Below the pieces are notes generated by a model that made no database searches, had not been told where the DNA came from, and was given only the letters and a program-made list of their open reading frames with translations. This document shows positions 9,607 through 17,486 of a stretch of 64,000 nt of DNA, one piece after another (the first letter of the stretch is position 1; each line of letters opens with the position of its first letter). Source of the stretch: Armatimonadota bacterium (GTDB lineage Bacteria > Armatimonadota > Fervidibacteria > Fervidibacterales > Thermosaccharophagaceae); NCBI GenBank assembly GCA_025062195.1, contig JANXAS010000004.1, positions 1-64,000 of the forward strand, written 5' to 3'. Position numbers and translations under genes: made by a program.

Positions 9607-10713
9607 ATGGGCAAAAGGCATTCGGACAAATTGAGTTGGACTTATGAGCTTTCCGGTGTTGACATACGAGGCGAGGATGAGGCATTCAAGCGCTTGCTGC
9701 CGCTTGTGCGATGCACATTTTTCATCCGAAGGGGCATCGGTGAGCCGGTGATTGACATCGGATACTTTGCCTCGGTTGTCCAAATTACTGATGCTCTGGG
9801 CATCGCAATTTGCACCGATGGTGTTGGGACGAAATTGCTTGTTGCGCAGATGTTGGGGAAATACGACACCATTGGGATTGACTGTGTTGCTATGAATGTC
9901 AATGACCTGCTCTGTGTTGGTGCCGAGCCAATTGCCTTTGTTGATTACATTGCCGTTGAACGCCTTAACCCGAATGTGGTTGAAGAGATTGCAAGGGGAT
10001 TGTGTGAAGGCGCTCACATGGCTAAAGTAGCTATTGTTGGCGGTGAGTTGGCGCAGCTCGGCGAAATGATTCGTGGGGCTGATGTTGGTCTCGGTTTTGA
10101 CCTTGCTGGGACGGCAATTGGTGTGGTCAAGTTGGATGAAATCGTCATCGGGCGCGGCTTGGAAATCGGCGATGTCATCATTGGGTTACCATCAAGCGGG
10201 ATACATAGCAACGGGCTGACGCTCGCAAGGCGCATATTCTTTGAGCACCTCGGATGGGATGCAAAACATCACTGTGACGAACTTGGTGGTAGTGTTGGAG
10301 AGGCACTGCTGACGCCGACAAAAATATATGTTGAACCAATAGTGAGGCTGCTCAGGAGCGGAGCGAGAGTAAAAGCCCTTTCCCACATAACTGGCGGCGG
10401 CTGGTTGAACATGCTCAGGACAGCAACTGCGGCTTGTTTGCGAATAGATAGCTTACCGGAGCCACAACCCATTTTTAAGCTTATACAAAAACACGGCAAT
10501 GTGACCGATGCCGAGATGTATCGGACATTCAACATGGGCGTTGGCTTTTCGGTAATCGTTGCAAAGCAAGATGTGCAAAGGGCGCTTGACATCCTTTCGC
10601 AAGCTGGCGAGTCGCCAACGATTCTTGGTGAGGTTGAATCAGTCGGGAGGAAAATGCTAAAGCTCATCCCGCTAAGGCTTGCTTATGTGGACGGAAGCTT
10701 CGTTGAACTATAA
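9607..10713 (+). CDS. purM: phosphoribosylformylglycinamidine cyclo-ligase (AIR synthetase)
   Basis: Catalyses ATP-dependent closure of FGAM to aminoimidazole ribotide, the fifth step of purine synthesis, in the cytoplasm. At 368 residues it is slightly longer than usual (about 345). Typical motifs are CTDGVGTKLLVA, the ligand-binding AMNVNDLLCVGAEPIAFVDY, VGGELAQLGEM, LPSSGIHSNGLTLAR and HITGGGWLNMLR. Many PurMs have ETAEMPG-like sequence after GGE; here it is AQLGEM, a modest variation. No other pur gene is nearby. An AAGGAG lies 11 bases upstream of the ATG. Confidence 0.92.
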   Translation: MGKRHSDKLSWTYELSGVDIRGEDEAFKRLLPLVRCTFFIRRGIGEPVIDIGYFASVVQITDALGIAICTDGVGTKLLVAQMLGKYDTIGIDCVAMNVNDLLCVGAEPIAFVDYIAVERLNPNVVEEIARGLCEGAHMAKVAIVGGELAQLGEMIRGADVGLGFDLAGTAIGVVKLDEIVIGRGLEIGDVIIGLPSSGIHSNGLTLARRIFFEHLGWDAKHHCDELGGSVGEALLTPTKIYVEPIVRLLRSGARVKALSHITGGGWLNMLRTATAACLRIDSLPEPQPIFKLIQKHGNVTDAEMYRTFNMGVGFSVIVAKQDVQRALDILSQAGESPTILGEVESVGRKMLKLIPLRLAYVDGSFVEL

Positions 10714-10922
10714 GCGGCAATTCGCTCAATGGCAGCTTGGAAAGACGATGATGAGTTTAGAGTTTAGACCAGCGTAAGTTTTCGCACAGCATATGGCAAA
10801 GCGGGATTGGACAGGGTGACATTTCTGTCCTCCGAACAGCTGCAGCGACACCATTCGGTCGGGGTGATCGCCTGTTGCTTTCCTGTGGTGATGCCGTTAA
10901 AATAAAATGAGACATTGAGTGT

Positions 10923-10994
<72 letters not shown>

Positions 10995-11012
10995 CAATTA
11001 TGATTTTCGCTC

Positions 11013-11165
11013 CTCACTCAAAAGTTTGTTGGTTCGTAGTAAGGCACGGAGCAAAGTGTGGTGCCGTAAGAAACGGGATGAGAGGCAAGGGACGAATTTA
11101 GGACGCCACTATGCTTTCGCTTCGCGGCTATTACGAACCTAATTAAAAAAGTTTTTGGTAAAGAG
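11013..11165 (-). repeat. MITE-like dispersed repeat, copy A
   Basis: About 153 bp of non-coding DNA that aligns along its length, in reverse complement, with 36531-36683. The best conserved parts are one end (ACTACGAACCAACAAACTTT then TGAGTGA) and the other end (TTAGGTTCG, then TAGCC and GCGAAGCG, then GTGGCGT and TAAATT). The two ends are inverted repeats of each other (GGTTCGTA plus CAAAA/ACTTTT), as in a miniature inverted-repeat element. No transposase is encoded. It lies between tRNA-Ala and a small membrane protein gene. Confidence 0.75.
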
Positions 11166-11270
11166 CAGCGATTTTTATTTTGGACGAGGAGATGTGCTTT
11201 GCCTCGTTGGCTGGCTGCCCTCACGATTGCAAGATTACGATACCAAAAGGAGAGGCTTTAAAGCAGCGAC

Positions 11271-11729
11271 ATGCTCAGCGAGAAGCTTGTCCAATGGGGG
11301 AGTATCTTCGTCATCATCTATGCGGTGTGTGTCATCGGTTTTTACATAGTTGGTGCGATCAATGCACGAGTATGCGAGGCTCTCTGCTCATTACCATGCT
11401 TCTCAATAGCAGCATGGTATCTCGTAGCGGGTTTTGAGGAGAGGCGTGTTGGACGGTCTAATGGGACGATCATAAGTTCGGTTGGATGGTCGTTGGTGGG
11501 AATTGCATTCCTCCTACCGGCATCGGTTTGGGCAGTGCGCCTCATCTCCGCTTGCATTGGCTTATTCTGTATAGTTGCTGGGTGTGCCATAGGTTTCCTG
11601 AGGGCAGTGAAACAGTTCAGCCAAATTGAAGTTGAAGGGGTTAGTAGTGAAATGCGGGGCGGAAAAACGCCACACGCTGAGGCGGGTGAGGAATCAAATG
11701 GTGAGGCGGACAGCCGTTTGGTAAGCTAA
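11271..11729 (+). CDS. small multi-pass membrane protein, unknown
   Basis: A 152-residue protein that I do not recognise. Residues of about 5-120 contain four hydrophobic segments (for example WGSIFVIIYAVCVIGFYIV and LISACIGLFCIVAGCAIGF), and the last 30 residues are polar and probably cytoplasmic. An AAGGAGAGG lies about 16 bases before the ATG, further than ideal, so the start or the gene itself is not certain. The protein-like hydrophobicity pattern with an orderly polar tail supports coding. The neighbouring MITE-like repeat ends about 105 bp upstream. Confidence 0.5.
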   Translation: MLSEKLVQWGSIFVIIYAVCVIGFYIVGAINARVCEALCSLPCFSIAAWYLVAGFEERRVGRSNGTIISSVGWSLVGIAFLLPASVWAVRLISACIGLFCIVAGCAIGFLRAVKQFSQIEVEGVSSEMRGGKTPHAEAGEESNGEADSRLVS

Positions 11730-11893
11730 AGCTTGCACTTTGATTCGGTGCATAATTGAAGCGGTGATGGTATATTGCAAACTGGCGAGGTGTATGAACA
11801 TGTGGGTAATGGCAGCCATCATGCTCTTCATCGCCATTGTCGCATCATTCGCAATAATCTCGCCCTCATGGGCTATCATAGGAGGGATTCATC

Positions 11894-12430
11894 ATGAGCA
11901 TCTATACCCGCTATGGCGACAGCGGAAAGACGCGTTTGGCGAACGGAAGAATTGTATCAAAGGATTCGCCACGAATACAGGTGTGTGGTGAAATAGATGA
12001 GTTAAATTCAGCGCTCGGTGTGGCTATCGCTTTTATCCACGATGAGGGTATACAGCAGCTGCTTATACAGCTTCAGCACGAACTCTTTGAGTTGTGTGCC
12101 GACATTGCTTTAGTTCCATCCGACAATAGCGTTGAATATCGCATTGACGGGAAGCACACAGAGATCCTTGAGGAACTTATCAACTCGTTTGAGGCACGAT
12201 TGCCCAAGTTGACAAGGCTCGTTCTCCCTGGGGGAGCTAAGGGTGCAGCATTGCTTCATCTTGCGCGCGCCATCTGCAGGCGTGCCGAACGCTCCTTAGT
12301 TCGACTCAGCAAGCATGAACCAATAAATAGGGAGGCGTTAAGCTACCTTAACAGGCTTTCAGATCTGCTTTTCGTGCTCGCAAGATATGTAAACTACACC
12401 GCTGGCGAAGTTGAGAAGACATGGGATTGA
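11894..12430 (+). CDS. pduO: ATP:cob(I)alamin adenosyltransferase, PduO type
   Basis: Transfers the adenosyl group of ATP to cob(I)alamin to make coenzyme B12. At 178 residues it has the usual length. The N-terminal signature is present: YTRYGDSGKTRLANGR (ATP loop) and QVCGEIDELNSALGVA. Later motifs are LVLPGGAKGAALLHLARAICRRAER and the C-terminal LNRLSDLLFVLARYVN, all typical of this trimeric helix-bundle enzyme. A strong GGAGGGATTCATC precedes the ATG. The downstream oxidoreductase follows closely. No B12-dependent enzyme is in the window, and no cobalamin riboswitch was seen upstream. Confidence 0.92.
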   Translation: MSIYTRYGDSGKTRLANGRIVSKDSPRIQVCGEIDELNSALGVAIAFIHDEGIQQLLIQLQHELFELCADIALVPSDNSVEYRIDGKHTEILEELINSFEARLPKLTRLVLPGGAKGAALLHLARAICRRAERSLVRLSKHEPINREALSYLNRLSDLLFVLARYVNYTAGEVEKTWD

Positions 12431-12459
12431 ACCTATTGAGTGTTGGAGGTGAAATGACT

Positions 12460-13485
12460 ATGGTGCGTGTTGGGATCGCCGGGCTTGGATTCATGGGAGT
12501 TACACACTATAAGGCTTACGAGCGAATCCGTGGCGCCCGCGTTGAAGCTGTAGCCGAAAAAGACCCAAAGAGGCTTCAGGGTGATTGGCGCTCGGTGGGT
12601 GGCAACCTGCCAACGCCGATTGGTGGAATTGAGGACTTGAGCGGCATAAGGCGATATAGCGACCTTGATGACCTTTTTGCCGACCCAGACCTTGACATGA
12701 TTGATATTTGCCTGCCCTCACACATGCATGCTGAAGCTGCAATAAAGGCGCTTAGAGCTGGTAAACATGTGTTCGTTGAAAAGCCAATTGCACTCACCGT
12801 TGAAGATGCCGATAGGATGGTGAAGGTAGCCAAGGAGCAAAAGCGATATCTAATGGTTGGGCAGGTGCTGCGCTTCTTTCCAGAGTTTGCAATCATCAAG
12901 CGAATGCAAGATGAGGGAAATTATGGCAAGATAAGGGGGGCATTCTTCAAGAGGGTGATAACAAGACCTACATGGAGTGATTGGTTCTCTGACCCGCAAA
13001 AGAGCGGTGGAGCTGTTGTTGACCTGCATATCCATGACAGTGACTTTATCCAATACCTGTTCGGGATGCCTAAGGCTGTTTTCTCAAGGGGGCTGATCGG
13101 AGAAAAGGGAGATGTGGAATACATCTTCACGCAATATATCTTTGACGATACTGACTTATGCGTGAGCGCCGAATCTGGAATGATAGCTGCAAGCGGGCTC
13201 GCATTTGAGCATGGCTATGCAGTTTATTTTGAGCGGGCTACAGTGCGCTTTGATTCGCTATGGGGCAACCCACCACTTCTATTCACACATGATGGGAAGA
13301 AGAAGCAGGTGCGTGTCCCACAACGAGACGCTTTCGTTGACGAACTAACATATGCCGTAAATTGCATAAGGAAAGGCGTTGAACCAACAGTCATATCAGG
13401 TGAGGCTGCAAGAAACTCACTCCTGATATGCTTGAAGGAAAAGCAATCCGTCTTAACCGGCAAGCCCGTGAGAATAAGCGCATAA
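12460..13485 (+). CDS. Gfo/Idh/MocA-family NAD(P)-dependent oxidoreductase
   Basis: Oxidises or reduces a sugar or sugar-like substrate with NAD(P). The N-terminal Rossmann fold begins MVRVGIAGLGFMGVTHYKAY (GxGxxG), with the conserved HVFVEKPIALTVEDADRMV (EKP motif) at about residue 110, and a C-terminal beta-sheet domain with GGAVVDLHIHDSDFIQYLF (catalytic His/Asp). Length 341, typical. The frame overlaps the end of the adenosyltransferase gene (in-frame ATG 12421), but GGAGGTG is 8 bases before ATG 12460. Substrate unknown. Confidence 0.9.
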   Translation: MVRVGIAGLGFMGVTHYKAYERIRGARVEAVAEKDPKRLQGDWRSVGGNLPTPIGGIEDLSGIRRYSDLDDLFADPDLDMIDICLPSHMHAEAAIKALRAGKHVFVEKPIALTVEDADRMVKVAKEQKRYLMVGQVLRFFPEFAIIKRMQDEGNYGKIRGAFFKRVITRPTWSDWFSDPQKSGGAVVDLHIHDSDFIQYLFGMPKAVFSRGLIGEKGDVEYIFTQYIFDDTDLCVSAESGMIAASGLAFEHGYAVYFERATVRFDSLWGNPPLLFTHDGKKKQVRVPQRDAFVDELTYAVNCIRKGVEPTVISGEAARNSLLICLKEKQSVLTGKPVRISA

Positions 13486-13694
13486 GCATATTACCAAAAG
13501 CACAGTGTTGTAATGAGCCTAAACGCTTGATGTGATTTGGGCGTCATGTCCGTAAAGATGGATAGCAAAGCGCCTTTGCAGTTACACTTCACGTTGCAAG
13601 GGGATTAAATTTCACAGGGGTTGGATGTGCCAATCCCAAAGGTTTGTTATCCTGACTTTGATGTGCATTTCATTTGGATGAGAGGTGGGAGGGG

Positions 13695-15065
13695 ATGGAC
13701 TCAAACCGTGCGGGCAAAGGCTTGAGGCAAAGGTTGAAAGAACTTGAGCTGCAGGGCAAGGTCAATGATAGCTTGAGGAGAGTAAACTCAATGGGTTCAC
13801 ACGGACGGTTTGCTAAACATGCCAGATGGAAGAAGAGAGCCCTCCTGCTCAGTTGCTTTCTCTTCGCCTTCTTCATTTTGCCGATGGCATTGGGAATTTG
13901 GAGCGGATGGCGTTCATCCGGGCGAAAAACACTGATGCGCCAAATAGCAGGAGTCGTATGCAGGTTTATTGCCTCACCCGATTTGATCTTCGCTGGCAGA
14001 GATAGGGTCAATATCCTTCTCATAGGGAGAGATGTTGACCGTGACAGGTATAGGCGTATACTGCCAACTCATGGCAGAGCGGATACGATAATCGTTGTGA
14101 GTCTATGCCGTTCGGAACGCAAAGCCTATATCCTTTCAATACCCCGTGATACAGCTGTGCTGATAAATGGGCATGGCTTACAAAAGATAAATGCGGCTCA
14201 CTCGTTTGGTGGTCCTGAGCTTCTCGTTGAGGTGCTTAGAGATCAACTTTGCATCGGTATTGACTACTATGCGCGCACATCCTTTGAGGGCTTCAAAAAG
14301 ATTGTGGATGCAGTTGGCGGTGTTTGGCTCTATGTTGAGAAGGACATGAACTACGATGACAACTGGGGCAACTTGCACATCCACCTTAAAAAGGGATGGC
14401 AATGGCTTGATGGTGAGAAGGCTCATCAGTATGTGCGATTCAGGCATGATGCCGAGGGTGACATAGGGCGCACTAAAAGGCAGCGCAAATTTTTAGAGGC
14501 ACTGGCAGTTCGTCTGACCAGCCCGTCAGTCCTCCCGAGGCTGCCGAGTATCATACGCACAGCATACAAGCATGTGGATACAAATATGAAGATGCGCGAG
14601 CTGATGAGCTTGGCTGGGTTCGCAGAGCAGATTGATGCATCACGGGTTGAAACAGAGACGCTGCCCGGAAAGCCGATTGCCAACTATTGGGTGCCAGATA
14701 AGGAGGAGGCTGGGAAGGTGCTTGAAAGAATGCTTGGTGAGACCTTCGGAAAATACATGTGGGGCTTGAAATGCGACGCCATTGAGAGCGCGATTGGCAT
14801 ACGCGCAGTTAGGCATTCACGCAGCAAAAGTTATGCGAAGCGCAAAAGCAAGCAGCGCCAATATCTTGGAGAGACCGTTCACGACTTCCCAGTCATACCG
14901 GAGGAATCGCTTCCTTTACTCTCAAAGCCCGAAGTGTTAAAGGAACCGCAGCAGAGCAACGGGCTAACAGAACCACACCGCGAGCAAGAGGTGAAACCAA
15001 CTCCACCACAACCATCATTACCTCAGCCAGCGCCTCAAGAGGCTGAGTCACATGTCGGGACTTAA
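13695..15065 (+). CDS. LytR-CpsA-Psr (LCP) family protein
   Basis: LCP proteins attach polymers carried on undecaprenyl phosphate to the cell wall or envelope. After a basic N-terminus there is one membrane segment (ALLLSCFLFAFFILPMALGI, about residues 48-67). The extracellular LCP domain follows: RVNILLIGRD, GRADTIIVVSL, the Arg-containing AYILSIPRDTAVLI, INAAHSFGG, FEGFKKIVDAVGGVWLYV and YVRFRHDAEGDIGRTKRQRK. The tail of about 80 residues is basic then Pro/Gln-rich. ATG 13695 follows GGTGGGAGGGG; a TTG at 13674 is less likely. It overlaps the next gene by 14 bp, implying translational coupling. Confidence 0.92.
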   Translation: MDSNRAGKGLRQRLKELELQGKVNDSLRRVNSMGSHGRFAKHARWKKRALLLSCFLFAFFILPMALGIWSGWRSSGRKTLMRQIAGVVCRFIASPDLIFAGRDRVNILLIGRDVDRDRYRRILPTHGRADTIIVVSLCRSERKAYILSIPRDTAVLINGHGLQKINAAHSFGGPELLVEVLRDQLCIGIDYYARTSFEGFKKIVDAVGGVWLYVEKDMNYDDNWGNLHIHLKKGWQWLDGEKAHQYVRFRHDAEGDIGRTKRQRKFLEALAVRLTSPSVLPRLPSIIRTAYKHVDTNMKMRELMSLAGFAEQIDASRVETETLPGKPIANYWVPDKEEAGKVLERMLGETFGKYMWGLKCDAIESAIGIRAVRHSRSKSYAKRKSKQRQYLGETVHDFPVIPEESLPLLSKPEVLKEPQQSNGLTEPHREQEVKPTPPQPSLPQPAPQEAESHVGT

Positions 15066-15897
15066 AAGGCACATTGGAAGTGGATACCCATCACGCCCTG
15101 TAATAGCGCTTCTTACGGATTTTGGCTATTCTGATGGCTATGTTGGGACGATGAAGGGTGTAATTGCATCCATAATTCCGGATGCGCTCGTCATTGATAT
15201 AACTCACGGAATACAACCACAATCAATCACGAGCGCCGCACTCATACTTTGGGGCTCATATCGGTATTTCCCTCACGGGACGATTCACTGTGTTGTTGTT
15301 GATCCAACAGTTGGCACAGAGAGACGCCCAATCGCTGTTAGGACTTCTCGCTATACATTTGTCGGTCCTGACAACGGTGTTCTCTCCTGGGCTTTTGATG
15401 AGGATGGAGTTGAGCTTGCTGTGCATATAACCAACAGGAAATTCATGCTCCCCTTTTTGAGCCAAACATTTCATGGAAGGGATGTGTTTGCGCCTGTAGC
15501 TGCCCATATTGCGACCGGGGTTGAGTTGAAGGAGCTTGGTGAAGAAGTGCCAAATAGCAGTCTGAAGCGGCTTACAAAGCTCTCGGCGAAGAGGCGTGGC
15601 AAAAGCTTGATTGCCAAGGTAGTGCACATTGACCTTTTCGGAAATGCAATAACGAACTTGCATATTGGGCAGTTTGAGCGTTGGCTGAAGAATGTAGCGC
15701 AAGGCGCTTGGAGGGCAAGGATTGGCGAAGTTGAGTTTAAAATGCTCTCAACGGCGTATGCAGATGTGCCGGTCGGAGAACCGTTAATTATCTTCAACAG
15801 CTATGGCTTGCTTGAGGTGGCTGTCAATTGCGGCAATGCTGCAAGGGAGATCAACATATCGGTCGGTGACGAACTTGTGATTGAGCCGTTGAAGTGA
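15052..15897 (+). CDS. SAM hydrolase/SAM hydroxide adenosyltransferase (DUF62)
   Basis: Members split S-adenosylmethionine into adenosine and methionine using water (relatives use halide). At 281 residues it fits. The N-terminal signature is VIALLTDFGYSDGYVGTMKG, followed by VIDITHGIQPQSI, FPHGTIHCVVVDPTVGT, FVGPDNGVLSWAF and TFHGRDVFAPVAAHIATG. The hydrolase-type Asp/Arg/His set appears present, so water is the likely nucleophile. It overlaps the LCP gene and is followed 27 bp later by an M16-like protein. Its physiological role in this operon is unknown. Confidence 0.92.
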   Translation: MSGLKRHIGSGYPSRPVIALLTDFGYSDGYVGTMKGVIASIIPDALVIDITHGIQPQSITSAALILWGSYRYFPHGTIHCVVVDPTVGTERRPIAVRTSRYTFVGPDNGVLSWAFDEDGVELAVHITNRKFMLPFLSQTFHGRDVFAPVAAHIATGVELKELGEEVPNSSLKRLTKLSAKRRGKSLIAKVVHIDLFGNAITNLHIGQFERWLKNVAQGAWRARIGEVEFKMLSTAYADVPVGEPLIIFNSYGLLEVAVNCGNAAREINISVGDELVIEPLK

Positions 15898-15924
15898 GGC
15901 AAGCTGTGTCAAGCCCAAGGTTGA

Positions 15925-17316
15925 GTGAAAGCTTTGAAAGGTTTGAGTGGTATGCGTTGGTTAGAAAAGCCTGTATGCAACTGTGCGGCACTTCATAAAA
16001 GTGTGATCTCATACTGCATCACGGCATTTTGCATCCTTCTCACCCTTTGGTGCTTCACATCGCCTTTTGAGTTCGACCGTGAGCAGTATAACATTGAGCA
16101 TTTTAGGTTGACGAACGGTCTTCGGTGCACCATTGTGCAGGTGCCACATGCCACAACAGTCGGGATAAGCGCTGCAGTGAAACTCGGTGCCGAACATGAA
16201 CTTGGCGTGCATGCGCCCGGTGTGCGCTTCATGCTCGCACACGCATTGCTAAATGGCACCAGGTTGCAAAGCGGCGATGAGTTCCTTCATTCGTTGGCTG
16301 AAGCCGGAATTGAATTGGACTGTGCAATTGAACCTGATTGCATCATCTTTCGTGCCGAGTGTTTGCCACAGCACTATGATACAGCACTGCAATTGTTGTC
16401 TGATGTGCTCATACGACCGGCGCTTGATTCCAAAGCTGTTGAAGCTGTGAGGGAAAAGGCACTTAGCGCACAGGTGCAAGTTGCCACTACACCGCTTCCC
16501 GCCGCAAGGCAATCCTTGAGAGAGATGCTGTTTCGTGGCACACAATATGCACATCCAATTTGCGGCTACGAACGAACTGTGAAACGCATAACGAGGGAGC
16601 ATTTGGTTGATTTTTACGATGCCTATTTCAGGTCAAGGAATATGGCTGTATGTGTCATTGGGGACATAACCATGAAAGTCGTCAAAGGACAGCTGATTGC
16701 CGCATTCAATTCGCTGCCAAAGGGCGCTTCGCCATTCGTTGAACAGCCGAAGCTTAAGCCACCAGAAGAGCCACAGCACATTATCCGTCAACTCTATGGC
16801 AACCTGGCGCAGCTGGTTATAGTCTTCTTAGCGCCGCCAATTGGCGCTCAAGATGCAGCAAGCACTATTTTGCTCTCAAACATAATCGGGGGTGGCTATG
16901 GGAGCAGGCTTTATAGGTTGCTCAGAGAGGAAAAAGCTTTGGCTTATTACGCACGCTCGTGGTATGAGCCAAGCATGGGCTTTGGCGAGCTATTCATTCA
17001 CATTGCCACCGAGAGGGAAAAAGTTGAGTTGTGCCAGCAAGCGCTTGAGGAAATGCTCTCAAACTTGCGTGACAGCGCTGTAAGTGAGGGAGAGTTGGAG
17101 GACGCTAAAGAGCGAGCTGCTTTGGAGCTACAACTCAATATGGGAAATGTGAAGGAATTCAGCGCAATGCTTGCCCGACTTGAGGTTCACGGTGTTGGTG
17201 CATCTTGGTTTTGGAAATTACAGTCGTCAATAAATCGTGTAACGCCTCTTGATGTGCTCAATGTTGCAAGGCGTTACTTAAAATGCGCTGCCATGGTTGT
17301 TCTGCTGCCCATGTGA
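15925..17316 (+). CDS. inactive M16-family peptidase homologue (membrane-anchored)
   Basis: M16 (insulinase/processing-peptidase) fold: LTNGLRCTIV, then VKLGAEHELGVHAPGV, the C-terminal lobe IIGGGYGSRLYRLLREEKALAY and GELFIHIATE. The zinc site HxxEH is replaced by FMLAH (residues 102-106 from GTG 15925), losing the first His and the catalytic Glu. So it should not hydrolyse peptides by itself. Inactive M16 subunits usually pair with an active partner; none is in the window. A hydrophobic segment (ISYCITAFCILLTLWCF) near residue 35 suggests a signal anchor. GTG 15925 or ATG 15952 could be the start. The frame is 463 codons, close to the single-module length. Confidence 0.85.
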   Translation: MKALKGLSGMRWLEKPVCNCAALHKSVISYCITAFCILLTLWCFTSPFEFDREQYNIEHFRLTNGLRCTIVQVPHATTVGISAAVKLGAEHELGVHAPGVRFMLAHALLNGTRLQSGDEFLHSLAEAGIELDCAIEPDCIIFRAECLPQHYDTALQLLSDVLIRPALDSKAVEAVREKALSAQVQVATTPLPAARQSLREMLFRGTQYAHPICGYERTVKRITREHLVDFYDAYFRSRNMAVCVIGDITMKVVKGQLIAAFNSLPKGASPFVEQPKLKPPEEPQHIIRQLYGNLAQLVIVFLAPPIGAQDAASTILLSNIIGGGYGSRLYRLLREEKALAYYARSWYEPSMGFGELFIHIATEREKVELCQQALEEMLSNLRDSAVSEGELEDAKERAALELQLNMGNVKEFSAMLARLEVHGVGASWFWKLQSSINRVTPLDVLNVARRYLKCAAMVVLLPM

Positions 17317-17486
17317 AGCGTTTATATCGGGAGCTAAGTTGACATGAGAGGATGCTGTGTCATAGTTTGTGATTGGCTTCAATGCCGATAATAGTTGTTG
17401 GGGGCAAATTCAGTTGGAGCAATCGAATGAGTGATGTGCGAGGCAGTGCGAGTGCTAAATTCTAAGGCGCGAGGTGGTATCACAAG

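Noticed and set aside
11794..11991. Possible small membrane peptide (MNMWVMAAIMLFIAIV...) with SD GGCGAGGTG, overlapping the adenosyltransferase start
   Set aside because: It would overlap the well-supported pduO gene by nearly 100 bp in another frame; the hydrophobic part alone is too weak to call.
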